From GWB2-37-7 sp942492835 (lineage in GTDB: Bacteria; Bacillota; Clostridia; Lutisporales; Lutisporaceae): a DNA stretch of 64,000 nt. The translations under genes and the position numbers were made by a program. Below are positions 25,331 through 33,224 of this stretch, in pieces; position 1 is the first letter of the stretch, and the number at the start of each line of letters is the position of its first letter. The notes under the pieces were generated by a model. That model ran no database searches. It was not told the origin of the DNA and was given only the letters and a program-made list of their open reading frames with translations. Location of the stretch: positions 1,736,001-1,800,000 of the forward strand of contig OW818645.1 in the NCBI GenBank assembly GCA_942492835.1, read 5' to 3'.

Positions 25331-26554
25331 ATGGAAAAGAAAATAGAGAAATATGACGTAGTCATAATAGGCGGTGGGGCATCTGGTCTTACAGCAGGTA
25401 TATACTGCGGCAGGGCTAGACTTAAGACTCTACTCATAGAGAAGTCGCTAGTAGGCGGATTGGCTACTTATACAAATGAGATAGAGAATTATCCAGGTTT
25501 CCCTGAGGGTACTACAGGTCTTGGACTTATGGAGCTTTTCCATAAGCAAGCGAAGAAATTTGGTGTCGACTTCAAGCTGACAGATGTTAAATCAGTAAAG
25601 CTTGATGGCGAAATAAAGCAAGTTGAGACCTTCAGAACAATATATGAAGCTAAGGCTGTTATTATAGCTTCAGGCGGCAAGCCAAGATTGACAGGAGCTA
25701 AGGGCGAAGATGGCTTCCTTTATGATAAGGGTATATCCTTCTGTGCAACCTGCGATGCAGCAGCCAACACTGATAAAACTGTTTTAGTGGTTGGAAGTGG
25801 TGATGCAGCTATAGAGGAAGGTATGTTCCTAACAAAGTTTGCTAAAAAAGTTATTGTTTCTGTACTTCACGATAATGGCAAAATGGACTGTAATGAAATC
25901 GCTAAAGCTCAAGCTCTTGCAAATCCAAAAATGGAATTTGTATGGAATACTGTTTCAGAAGAGTTTGTTGGTGAAGAGCGTTTGCAAAAAGTAATTTTGA
26001 AAAACGTAAAAACAAATGAACTTATCCCTATTGAAGTAGACTCATGTTTCTTATTTATCGGTTACCTACCAAATACTGAAATGTTTAAAGGTATGCTTGA
26101 TATGAATAGAGGCGGCTACTTAACTACAAATGAAAAAATGGAAACTAACATAGAAGGTGTATTCGCTGTAGGAGATGTTAGAGATAAATTATTAAGACAA
26201 GTTGCAACTGCAGTAGGTGATGGAGCAATAGCAGGTTATTCAGTAGAAAAGTATCTTGCTGAAAGCGAAATATATCACAATCAGATTATGCAATCTGAAA
26301 TGCCAGGTATAATATATCTTTGGAATGCTATTGATCCAAAATGCAGAGAATTCTTACCTTTGATAGAAAAACTCGAAGCTGATTACAAGGGTAAAGTCAA
26401 AGTAACAAAAGTAGATATCTACAAGTCAGCAGGTATAGCAAATAGACTAGGTATTAACCAAGTTCCTTGCGTAGTAACAATTAAAGATGGAAAGATAGAT
26501 AAGGTCATAAGTGAAAACATTTGTGAAGAAGAACTGTCCGCTTCTATCCTTTAA
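25331..26554 (+). CDS. thioredoxin-reductase-like flavoprotein fused to a thioredoxin-fold domain
   Basis: A 407-residue protein. Residues 1-~310 are a thioredoxin reductase: FAD-binding GGGASGLTAGIYCGRA, the redox pair CATC (SFCATCDAA), NAD(P)-binding GSGDAAIEEG and the second FAD motif GVFAVGDVRD. Residues ~320-407 are a thioredoxin fold (VKVTKVDIYKSAGIANRLGI, NQVPCVVTIKDGK). Where thioredoxin has WCGPC this domain has WNAIDPKC, so only one Cys of the pair is left; the Cys after the cis-Pro is also present. It ends the YeeE-TusA operon and could reduce a persulfide on the TusA-like carrier. That role is inference. Confidence 0.9.
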   Translation: MEKKIEKYDVVIIGGGASGLTAGIYCGRARLKTLLIEKSLVGGLATYTNEIENYPGFPEGTTGLGLMELFHKQAKKFGVDFKLTDVKSVKLDGEIKQVETFRTIYEAKAVIIASGGKPRLTGAKGEDGFLYDKGISFCATCDAAANTDKTVLVVGSGDAAIEEGMFLTKFAKKVIVSVLHDNGKMDCNEIAKAQALANPKMEFVWNTVSEEFVGEERLQKVILKNVKTNELIPIEVDSCFLFIGYLPNTEMFKGMLDMNRGGYLTTNEKMETNIEGVFAVGDVRDKLLRQVATAVGDGAIAGYSVEKYLAESEIYHNQIMQSEMPGIIYLWNAIDPKCREFLPLIEKLEADYKGKVKVTKVDIYKSAGIANRLGINQVPCVVTIKDGKIDKVISENICEEELSASIL

Positions 26555-26562
26555 TATATCAA

Positions 26563-26593
26563 AAAAGTGCCGAGCTTGCTCGGCACTTTTTAT
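26563..26593. terminator. bidirectional intrinsic terminator
   Basis: Stem AAAGTGCCGAGC/GCTCGGCACTTT with a 4-nt loop, an A-run before and a T-run after. It ends the 23806-26554 operon and also faces the small minus-strand gene at 26616. Confidence 0.9.
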
Positions 26594-26615
26594 TATTCAA
26601 TGAAATTACTAATAC

Positions 26616-26762
26616 TTATTCGCTAACGCAGCCACAACCACAGCCAGTGTCATCATTCTTTTTGCTTTTGTTTTCACCATTGTCTTTATTATGTTGATCC
26701 CATGCAGGATTACCTTTTTTTGTTTCATTTGGTTTGTTTGGATTTTGATTTTGATTCATCAT
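26616..26762 (-). CDS. 48-residue hydrophilic protein with Gly-Cys repeat tail
   Basis: Small gene with GGGGTG about 8 nt ahead of an ATG-ATG pair, a stop codon, and the shared terminator at 26563-26593. The protein is low-complexity at its N-terminus (Asn/Gln/Pro/Lys), has a GNPAWDQHNKDN segment, then a charged stretch, and ends DDTGCGCGCVSE, with three cysteines alternating with glycine. There is no signal peptide or membrane segment. The tail could bind metal or carry a persulfide or selenium. I do not recognise a named family. Its position, convergent with a sulfur-transfer operon and near selenium genes, hints at a related role; that is inference. Confidence 0.65.
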   Translation of the reverse strand: MMNQNQNPNKPNETKKGNPAWDQHNKDNGENKSKKNDDTGCGCGCVSE

Positions 26763-26875
26763 TTTTTATCACCCCAATAATTATTCTTTACAAATATTAT
26801 TAAAGTATTCTATTTGTATTGAAATAGAGATCATAAATTATTGTATGTTTTTCCAATTATTTTGATTTTGAAAAA

Positions 26876-27772
26876 TCATAGAAAGAGCAGTATTACTCCA
26901 GCTATAGATATTGCTGCTCCCAGTATTTCCTTCCTAAGTACCTTTTCTTTAAATATCATTATAGAGGCAGGTATTATAAGTATAGGTGAAATAGATGTTA
27001 TTGTTGATACTATTCCAGTAGTGGTATGCTGTACAGCTAGCAGGGATAAAGATACCCCCAGGAATGGCCCAAAAAAAGCACCTATTGATATATTTCTAAT
27101 AGCAAGCTTATCCTTGAAGGCGTTTGCAATATCTCCCCAGCGCTTACCCACAGTAATCAATATACAAAAACCGACTAAGGCAGCAATTATTCTAATCTGC
27201 GTAGCTGCAAAGGGGTTATAATCCTCCATACCAAACTTACTAAATATTAGCCCAAATGCCTGTCCTAGTGCTCCAATAAAGGCAAACAATACTCCCTTTG
27301 CAGGATGCGTAAGCTTTACTCTTTTATCCGAAGAACTCCTGCCAAAGATTACAAGTGCTATACCCGCAATGGTAATTAGCATACCCAATACTCCAAGAGG
27401 TTTTATTTTCTCTCCCAGAAGAAAATACCCAGCTATAGCTGTGATAGGCGGAACTATTGACATTATGAGCAGTGATATACGAGAGCCTATCTCCACATAA
27501 GCCTGGAACAAGAACAAATCTCCTATTACAAAGCCAATTATCCCTGATAAAAGTAACCAGAACCAAGTAGAACTAGAGGCATCTATTGGCAGACCAATAC
27601 CTCTTGTAAAGAAAGTGAACACAGTCAGTAATGTAAAACCTATAACAAGCCTTATAATATTTACAGATAAAGAACCAACCCTTTTGCCTGCTGACTCAAA
27701 GGCTATAGATGTCAAGGTCCAGCAAATTGCAGCAATTAAAGCTATCAGCTCGCCTATGTGTGATATTAGCAT
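26876..27772 (-). CDS. EamA/DMT-superfamily membrane transporter
   Basis: A 298-residue protein with ten hydrophobic segments in two EamA repeats (repeat 1 from IGELIALIAAICWTLTSIAF; repeat 2 from KGVLFAFIGALGQAFGLIF, ending in IPASIMIFKEKVL). The family exports amino acids and other metabolites; the substrate cannot be told. The ATG at 27772 follows AAAGGGG at good spacing; an upstream in-frame start at 27814 would add a hydrophilic extension without a ribosome binding site. Single-gene unit preceded by a terminator hairpin. Confidence 0.9.
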   Translation of the reverse strand: MLISHIGELIALIAAICWTLTSIAFESAGKRVGSLSVNIIRLVIGFTLLTVFTFFTRGIGLPIDASSSTWFWLLLSGIIGFVIGDLFLFQAYVEIGSRISLLIMSIVPPITAIAGYFLLGEKIKPLGVLGMLITIAGIALVIFGRSSSDKRVKLTHPAKGVLFAFIGALGQAFGLIFSKFGMEDYNPFAATQIRIIAALVGFCILITVGKRWGDIANAFKDKLAIRNISIGAFFGPFLGVSLSLLAVQHTTTGIVSTITSISPILIIPASIMIFKEKVLRKEILGAAISIAGVILLFL

Positions 27773-27855
27773 GAAATAACCCCTTTCAATAAAAGCCAAA
27801 TTATTAACCCTCATTTATTATATCACAGGCATTATGCGATTTTATATAAGCTATA

Positions 27856-27895
27856 AACAATAAAGCTCCCATTATATAATAAGAGCTTTATTGTT
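27856..27895. terminator. intrinsic terminator after the XRE gene
   Basis: 13-bp stem (AACAATAAAGCTC with GAGCTTTATTGTT) immediately past the stop at 27899; T-rich on the minus strand. Confidence 0.75.
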
Positions 27896-27898
27896 TCT

Positions 27899-28816
27899 TT
27901 ATTTTCTTACATTTGCAATTATGTCATTAATAATCTGACTTAGTTTATCCTTGTCTAAAAATGGGGCTATATCTACTAATACATCACCACTTAGTTGTCC
28001 CGCAGCAACTCCTTTGATAAGCTTTTGTAAGCTCTCCTGTCCAAGAAATGGTGCAATCTCTACTATTGTTCCTATGTCTATTTCTTCATCAACGATTCTA
28101 TCAACCAGTCTATCTAAAGCTTCTCTGCTAACAAAAGGTGCAATATCCTCTAATAGCTTTACGCGGATATTGTCATCTGTCATTTTCTCTATTAAATGGT
28201 CTAGCTTATTCCTGCTCAAGAAAGGAGCTATAGATACAATTATATCTCCATCAATTGTTCCCTCTATAACCTTATCAACCAAAGCATCCAAGGTTTTTTG
28301 TTTAACAAAAGGAGCAATGTCCTCTAGTACATAAATTGGAATATTTTCTGTTTCCACATTATGCACGATTCTTTCCAAATCTTCTTGGTCAAGAAATGGA
28401 GCAAGATCAACAATATGCTCCATTCTAATTGTACTTAATCCATTGACTATTTCTTTTATAGTGCTTGGCTTAAGTATTGGTGCTACCTCAGAAACATCTT
28501 CCAGCTCCATTTCTCCCTTATTTATCATTTCTATTATTTTGTCTGTCTTGTGGTTTACTACCTCTGTAATAACCTCTATTTCCCTTGAAGTACTGCTTGC
28601 AGGAGATTCATCTCCTTTTAAAATATTATCTATGCTTATTTCAAATACCTCTGCAAGCTTTGGCAGCATTATTATATCTGGCATGGATTCACCACGTTCC
28701 CACTTTGATACTGCCTGATGGCTTATATTTAATATGTCGGCTAACTCAAGCTGTGTTATATCCTTTTGTTTACGAAGTCCTGATATATATGCTCCTATTT
28801 TTCTCATATCTAGCAT
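27899..28816 (-). CDS. XRE-family regulator with 'IAPFL' helical repeats
   Basis: A 305-residue protein. Residues ~8-62 are an XRE/Cro helix-turn-helix (ISGLRKQKDITQLELADILN, SHQAVSKWERGESMPDI). After a short linker, about seven repeats of 31-32 residues fill residues ~95-300. Each has a core of the form V-x-D/E-I-A-P-F-L/V followed by a helix with a Leu-x-x-Leu/Ile pattern (e.g. LEDIAPFVKQKTLDALVDKV). This looks like a HEAT-like alpha-helical scaffold, probably for protein-protein or ligand contact. The ATG is preceded by GGAGG. Two palindromes overlapping its promoter suggest autoregulation. Targets are unknown. Confidence 0.85.
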   Translation of the reverse strand: MLDMRKIGAYISGLRKQKDITQLELADILNISHQAVSKWERGESMPDIIMLPKLAEVFEISIDNILKGDESPASSTSREIEVITEVVNHKTDKIIEMINKGEMELEDVSEVAPILKPSTIKEIVNGLSTIRMEHIVDLAPFLDQEDLERIVHNVETENIPIYVLEDIAPFVKQKTLDALVDKVIEGTIDGDIIVSIAPFLSRNKLDHLIEKMTDDNIRVKLLEDIAPFVSREALDRLVDRIVDEEIDIGTIVEIAPFLGQESLQKLIKGVAAGQLSGDVLVDIAPFLDKDKLSQIINDIIANVRK

Positions 28817-28863
28817 TTGCCCTTCCTCCTATCCATATAGATGGTGCGCGCTCCATTGATTTA

Positions 28864-28942
28864 AGAATAGCACCCAACACCAGAGCGGTCAATCAACGGA
28901 TAGTTGAATATAATTTATTATGCTTTTCAACTAGCAGTTGAA
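28864..28942 (-). promoter_or_regulatory. XRE gene promoter with two operator-like palindromes
   Basis: Minus strand TTGACC (28892-28887), 17-nt spacer, TATTCT (28869-28864). Two 17-bp elements lie upstream: TTCAACTGCTAGTTGAA (28926-28942, perfect palindrome) and TTCAACTATCCGTTGAT (28892-28908, imperfect), 34 bp apart centre to centre. The second touches the -35 box, a typical repressor layout. Confidence 0.65.
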
Positions 28943-28978
28943 TGTATCTATTATAATCATAATATTTGCGTATTATTA

Positions 28979-30136
28979 CTATTTCAAGCTCCTCACCAAC
29001 TTATTGATAGCCTCAATGGTATACCCTACCTCTTCTGAAGTATTGCAATGACTGAAACTAAACCTTACTGTACCATGGGGAAATGTTCCGAGAGTTTTAT
29101 GAGCTGATGGTGCACAATGCAATCCACATCTTGTCATGATACCAAAGTCTCTATCTAGTAGATATGAAACTTCTCCGTTGTCCATTTCATGAAAATCTAG
29201 TGATACTACCGCAGTTCTGCCTATTGTGCCAGGTAAACCAATGACCTTAATGCTGTTTATGCTCTGTACGCCCTCCAAAAACTGCTCTGTTAACTTTAGC
29301 TCAGTATCACTAATGCATGATATACCTATTTCTTTTATGTATTCAAGTGACTTATGCAGTCCTATAATTCCGGGTATGTTTGGCGTTCCCGCTTCAAACT
29401 TATCTGGCATATACTCCGGCTGCTCCTCATATTCTGAATCACTGCCTGTTCCACCACATATTAAAGAAGACATGCTGGCAGCAGCCTTATCATTTATTAA
29501 GAAGCCACCTATACCCTGTGGCCCTAATAATCCTTTATGTCCAGTAAAGGCAATAGCGTCAGCATTTAATGCCTTGTAATCCATATTAAACACTCCTGCG
29601 CTCTGAGCTGCATCTACTATGAACAATAATCCCTTTTCTCTGCAAATTTTGCCCACCGCTTCAAGAGGAAGTACTGTACCGCATACATTGGAGGCATTAG
29701 TCATTATGACTGCCTTTGTCTCTGGCCTTATGCTCTCTAATATATCATCAGGTCTTAGTCTTCCATATTGATCGCACATCACTCTAGAGAAGCTCACTCC
29801 CGATTTAGCCATCTGACTAAGAGGACGCATTACAGCATTATGCTCAATAGAAGATACTATACAGTGATCCCCAGGCTTTAGCAGACCCTTTATAAGATAG
29901 TTCATGCTTTGTGTTATATTCATAGTAAATATTACATTGTCTGGTTTATCAAAGTTAAACAGACTGCATAGCATTTCTCGAGTTTCAAACACCGTTTCCT
30001 CAACAGATAGAGCACTTTGATATACTCCCCTCTTTATACTAGTTCCTACATTTTCTATATAAGCCTTCATTGCCTCGCCTACTCCCGGAGCTTTGGGAAA
30101 GGTTGTGGCAGCATTGTCCAAATAAACTTTATTCAT
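28979..30136 (-). CDS. cysteine desulfurase-family aminotransferase class V protein
   Basis: A 385-residue PLP enzyme. N-terminal NKVYLDNAATTFPKAPGVGE, the PLP His/Asp region (LFIVDAAQSAGVFNMDYKAL), the Schiff-base lysine in FTGHKGLLGPQGIGGFLI, and the C-terminal TRCGLHCAPSAHKTLGT with the mobile-loop Cys. This is the 'cysteine desulfurase family' type that often lies next to selenium metabolism genes in Clostridia, and may release selenium or sulfur from (seleno)cysteine. It is divergent from yedE at 30370. GAGG precedes the ATG. Confidence 0.9.
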   Translation of the reverse strand: MNKVYLDNAATTFPKAPGVGEAMKAYIENVGTSIKRGVYQSALSVEETVFETREMLCSLFNFDKPDNVIFTMNITQSMNYLIKGLLKPGDHCIVSSIEHNAVMRPLSQMAKSGVSFSRVMCDQYGRLRPDDILESIRPETKAVIMTNASNVCGTVLPLEAVGKICREKGLLFIVDAAQSAGVFNMDYKALNADAIAFTGHKGLLGPQGIGGFLINDKAAASMSSLICGGTGSDSEYEEQPEYMPDKFEAGTPNIPGIIGLHKSLEYIKEIGISCISDTELKLTEQFLEGVQSINSIKVIGLPGTIGRTAVVSLDFHEMDNGEVSYLLDRDFGIMTRCGLHCAPSAHKTLGTFPHGTVRFSFSHCNTSEEVGYTIEAINKLVRSLK

Positions 30137-30201
30137 AATAAAACCTCAATTCTCATCTTCAATTTAAATCTTTTATATGTTTATTCTACAGTTCATCTAA
30201 T

Positions 30202-30234
30202 ATAAAATCTATATTTTCTACTTATAGATTTTAT
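30202..30234. promoter_or_regulatory. 12-bp inverted repeat between divergent desulfurase and yedE genes
   Basis: Perfect arms ATAAAATCTATA / TATAGATTTTAT with a 9-nt loop. There is no GC-rich stem or T-tail, so it fits an operator better than a terminator. Confidence 0.45.
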
Positions 30235-30255
30235 CTATACCAACAAACCATTATA

Positions 30256-30284
30256 TTGATACTAACTATTATACTTTCTAATAT
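30256..30284 (+). promoter_or_regulatory. predicted promoter of yedE
   Basis: TTGATA, 17-nt spacer, TAATAT, about 85 nt ahead of the yedE ATG. Confidence 0.5.
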
Positions 30285-30369
30285 GTTATAAATATAATAA
30301 ATATGGATAGGAAATTAATTACACATCGACCATATACTAATCTTCGCTGTGAAAAAATAGGAGGTAAAA

Positions 30370-31452
30370 ATGAAAGGAAAAAGAGGTATTATCCTTACAG
30401 GCTTGGTAGTTGGTACCATATCTGTATTACTGGTTAAATTCGGAAATCCTGCCAACATGGGCTTCTGTATCGCCTGCTTTCTAAGAGATACAGCGGGGGC
30501 ACTTGGTTTGCACACAGCCGCACCAGTACAGTATATTCGTCCTGAAATCATCGGTCTTATACTTGGTTCATTCATAATGGCATTTGGCATGAAAGAATTT
30601 AATTCCAAAGCTGGTTCATCACCAATTATCCGTTTTATATTAGGCTTTATCGTCATGATAGGTGCTTTGATGTTCCTAGGCTGTCCTCTTAGAATGGTGC
30701 TTCGTATAGCAGGTGGCGATTTAAATGCTATAGTTGGTCTTGTTGGCTTTTCTAGTGGAATACTTGCAGGCATTTATTTCTTAAACAAAGGTTTTACACT
30801 AAAACGTACATATACCAAGGCAAAGGCTTGGGGCTTTATCATGCCGATTGTTTCAGTAGTATTGCTGATACTTCTGCTTGCTAAGCCGGCCTTTGTATTA
30901 TTCAGTCAAAAGGGACCTGGCTCAATGCATGCACCAATAATCCTTGCTTTAGTAGCTGGACTTATAGTTGGTGCTTTGGCACAACGTACTCGTCTTTGTA
31001 TGGTTGGTGGTATCCGTGACGTTGTACTTTTCAAGGACTGGTACCTTATGTCAGGATTTATTGCAATATTTGCTGCAGCACTTGTAGGTAATTTAATTAT
31101 AGGCAAGTTTAACTTAGGCTTTGCTGGTCAGCCAATAGCTCACATGGATGGTCTATGGAACTTCCTTGGTATGGCACTTGCAGGCTGGGGTTCAGTATTA
31201 CTGGGTGGCTGTCCACTTCGACAACTGATACTTTCTGGTGAAGGTAACATTGACTCAGTTATTACTGTTCTCGGTATGGTTGTCGGTGCAGCCGCAGCAC
31301 ATAATTTTAAGCTTGCTTCATCAGGTGACGGTACTACAGCAAGTGGACGTATTGCAGTAATAGCAGGCTTTGTAATTGTACTTGCAATTTCTTTATTAAT
31401 GAGAGAAAAAGCAGAAATTAAGCTGAAAGGGGATGTAAAGCTTGAGTCTTAA
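30370..31452 (+). CDS. yedE: YedE-family putative selenium transporter
   Basis: A 360-residue full-length YeeE/YedE protein with about ten hydrophobic segments and four Cys motifs: NPANMGFCIACFLRDTAGAL, FLGCPLRMVLRIAGGD, QRTRLCMVGGIRD and LLGGCPLRQLILSGEGN. The FLRDTAGAL form and the genes that follow (TusA-like, DUF3343) match the YedE subgroup found with selenium-utilisation genes. AGGAGG precedes the ATG; a TTGATA/TAATAT promoter lies upstream. First gene of a three-gene operon. Transport of selenium is inferred from gene context in the family, not shown. Confidence 0.88.
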   Translation: MKGKRGIILTGLVVGTISVLLVKFGNPANMGFCIACFLRDTAGALGLHTAAPVQYIRPEIIGLILGSFIMAFGMKEFNSKAGSSPIIRFILGFIVMIGALMFLGCPLRMVLRIAGGDLNAIVGLVGFSSGILAGIYFLNKGFTLKRTYTKAKAWGFIMPIVSVVLLILLLAKPAFVLFSQKGPGSMHAPIILALVAGLIVGALAQRTRLCMVGGIRDVVLFKDWYLMSGFIAIFAAALVGNLIIGKFNLGFAGQPIAHMDGLWNFLGMALAGWGSVLLGGCPLRQLILSGEGNIDSVITVLGMVVGAAAAHNFKLASSGDGTTASGRIAVIAGFVIVLAISLLMREKAEIKLKGDVKLES

Positions 31453-31654
31453 TAAGATTGATACAAGAGGTCGTTCCTGTCCTGAGCCTGTACTTATGAC
31501 AAAGAAGGCTCTTCTAAACAATCCAAAAGGTATAGAAGTTCTTGTTGATAATGTTACCACAAGAGAAAATGTGTCCCGATTTGGCAGAAATGCAGGCTAT
31601 AAAGTTGATATTAAGGAAGAGCAAGAGGATTTCTTGCTAACAATAAAAAAATAA
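31442..31654 (+). CDS. TusA-like sulfur/selenium carrier (YedF N-terminal type)
   Basis: A 70-residue TusA-fold protein with DTRGRSCPEPVLMTKKALL. The start is TTG behind GGGGATG and overlaps the yedE stop by 11 nt, so translation is coupled. It matches the N-terminal half of YedF, the TusA-like selenium-metabolism protein; the C-terminal DsrE-like half of YedF is missing. It lacks the DHSC second Cys of the other two TusA-like proteins here. Confidence 0.9.
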   Translation: MSLNKIDTRGRSCPEPVLMTKKALLNNPKGIEVLVDNVTTRENVSRFGRNAGYKVDIKEEQEDFLLTIKK

Positions 31655-31655
31655 T

Positions 31656-31898
31656 ATGGAATATCTAGCTACTTTTTTCACTCATTCAGGTGCTATAAAA
31701 TATCAGCGATATTTAAAAAATGATGGTATCGCTGTAGAACTAATGCCGGTACCTCGTAAGCTAAGCTCAAACTGTGGTATAGCTGCGAGATTTAGCTTTG
31801 CAGAGGATATAAAGACAATTATCAGCATAGACATAGAACAGCTTTATACCATAGAAAACCGAGAATATCAGCTAATATATAAAGCCAGTGAGAAATAA
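31656..31898 (+). CDS. DUF3343 putative Se/S carrier protein
   Basis: An 80-residue protein typical of DUF3343 (LATFFTHSGAIKYQRYLKND, MPVPRKLSSNCGIAARF). The conserved Cys in SSNCG is the presumed carrier residue. The family is found with yedE/yedF and selD in selenium-using anaerobes. It starts one base after the upstream stop, and a bidirectional terminator follows. Confidence 0.88.
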   Translation: MEYLATFFTHSGAIKYQRYLKNDGIAVELMPVPRKLSSNCGIAARFSFAEDIKTIISIDIEQLYTIENREYQLIYKASEK

Positions 31899-31911
31899 CT
31901 CACTGGCTTTA
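31880..31911. terminator. bidirectional terminator
   Basis: Arms AAAGCCAGTGAG / CTCACTGGCTTT around a 6-nt loop, overlapping the last codons of the DUF3343 gene. It lies between convergent genes. Confidence 0.85.
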
Positions 31912-31929
31912 TTCTACTTTTTTGCAATT

Positions 31930-32451
31930 CTAAACAGGAATTTTTTTCAATTGTTCGTAAAGGATTGTTACTAATACAAAGGATATTACAAGCTCTGGCA
32001 GCAAGTACGTTCCATTGTATAATGCCGAGTATACCCATGAATTCATACCTTCTGGCGCATATGATGCGAAAAGAATAACTCCTGAAAGTATGCTGGAAAC
32101 AAATCTTCCTAATACTCCACAGAAAACTCCAAGGAATATACCCTTCAAATTCTTTGTAAACAAACCTGCTAGTCCCAATAGTCCAAATGCTGCTACATAA
32201 TCAAGCAATATGGATAGAATGTGCATTGAATACTTAGGACCTAACAAGAACTGCAATACACCATAAACAGAGCCTGCCATAATACCTGGTCCTACACCCC
32301 ATCTGATTGCAAATAATAGTATCGGTACCATGCTTCCCGCTGTAACTGAACCTCCCATAGGGGCAGTATAGATTGTAACATAGCTTAGAACTTGTGCAAG
32401 AGCAATCATAACTCCTGCTTCTACAAGGGTTCTAGTAGACATTTTTTTCAT
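31930..32451 (-). CDS. thiT: ECF transporter thiamine-binding S component ThiT
   Basis: A 173-residue membrane protein with six hydrophobic segments and the ThiT features: MIALAQVLSYVTIYTAPMGG, GSMVPILLFAIRWGVGPGI and the thiamine-pocket YGVLQFLLGPKYSMHILSIL. It binds thiamine and works with the shared EcfAA'T module, which is not in the window. A TPP riboswitch and terminator lie directly upstream, which makes the assignment firm. GGAGG precedes the ATG. Confidence 0.95.
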   Translation of the reverse strand: MKKMSTRTLVEAGVMIALAQVLSYVTIYTAPMGGSVTAGSMVPILLFAIRWGVGPGIMAGSVYGVLQFLLGPKYSMHILSILLDYVAAFGLLGLAGLFTKNLKGIFLGVFCGVLGRFVSSILSGVILFASYAPEGMNSWVYSALYNGTYLLPELVISFVLVTILYEQLKKIPV

Positions 32452-32468
32452 AATCTTTCCTCCTAAAA

Positions 32469-32498
32469 TAAAAAATGCTGCATCTGGAAATGCAGCAG
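32469..32498 (-). terminator. riboswitch-controlled terminator of thiT
   Basis: Stem TGCTGCAT/ATGCAGCA with a 6-nt loop followed by TTTTTT on the minus strand, between the TPP aptamer and the thiT ribosome binding site. Confidence 0.9.
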
Positions 32499-32514
32499 TA
32501 CTCTTAATTATTAT

Positions 32515-32600
32515 CTTCCTACGCTGGCATTATCCAGATCAGGTATAAGGGTCGGAGTATTAATAGGACTCCCTCTCAGCCAGACTCATCCAGCTCCCCA
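32515..32600 (-). promoter_or_regulatory. TPP riboswitch (THI element)
   Basis: Minus strand shows the conserved THI box: GGGGAGC near the 5' end, GGCTGAGAGGG, the GACCCTTATACCTGATCTGG core, and the 3' GCCAGCGTAGGAAG. It is followed by a terminator and then thiT, so thiamine pyrophosphate should turn the transporter off. Confidence 0.97.
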
Positions 32601-32661
32601 ATACATTATTCAATTAACTATTTAAGTCTAACATATATTTATATTTATTTCAATCGTATTC

Positions 32662-33126
32662 TTATATATCTTTCACCATATTCATATTAGTAACTGCATA
32701 ACCCGACTTTTCATACAATGCCTTTGCCATAGTATTATCAGCAAATACATTTAGTCCTATCTGTTTTATTTCCATTTCCTTCATAAACACTTCCAGATTC
32801 TTCAGTGTTGCTTTACCATACCCTTTGCCTTGATGCTCTAACATTATTTCGATATCAAATATAAAAGATCTTTGCTCTTCAGGTTTTATGTTTACCCATA
32901 AAAATCCTATCTTTTCGTCTGACAAGTTATCTACAACATTGAAAACATAGTGATTCTTTGTGTCTGCTCCATCCTTAAGAAGATCTTTTATCTGCTGCTC
33001 TGACATAACCATTGCTGCCTCAAGGCTTCTCCTCATGTTGTTGGCGATAGTCTCTGCATAGGATTTTATTAGCTTTGCTTCGTATATTTCAAATTCTTCC
33101 TTTGTCATTTTACTAAACTTTATCAT
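32662..33126 (-). CDS. GNAT-family N-acetyltransferase
   Basis: A 154-residue acetyltransferase. The acetyl-CoA loop is in LEHQGKGYGKATLKNLEVFM, preceded by the FIFDIEIM strand and followed by IGLNVFADNTMAKALYEKSG. The substrate is not evident. The ATG at 33126 has AAGGAGGAG at 6 nt; a longer frame to 33213 lacks a ribosome binding site. Single gene, divergent from the SatD-like gene at 33372. Confidence 0.9.
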   Translation of the reverse strand: MIKFSKMTKEEFEIYEAKLIKSYAETIANNMRRSLEAAMVMSEQQIKDLLKDGADTKNHYVFNVVDNLSDEKIGFLWVNIKPEEQRSFIFDIEIMLEHQGKGYGKATLKNLEVFMKEMEIKQIGLNVFADNTMAKALYEKSGYAVTNMNMVKDI

Positions 33127-33224
33127 AATGATTCTCCTCCTTATCATATATTCTACAATATATTCTATATATCGTAATAATTGGACAATAATTTTAATAG
33201 AATTTACAAACACTATTATATAAA

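Noticed and set aside
30376..31106. Minus-strand frames inside yedE
   Set aside because: Shadows of a coding gene with biased third positions; the plus-strand protein is clearly the real one.
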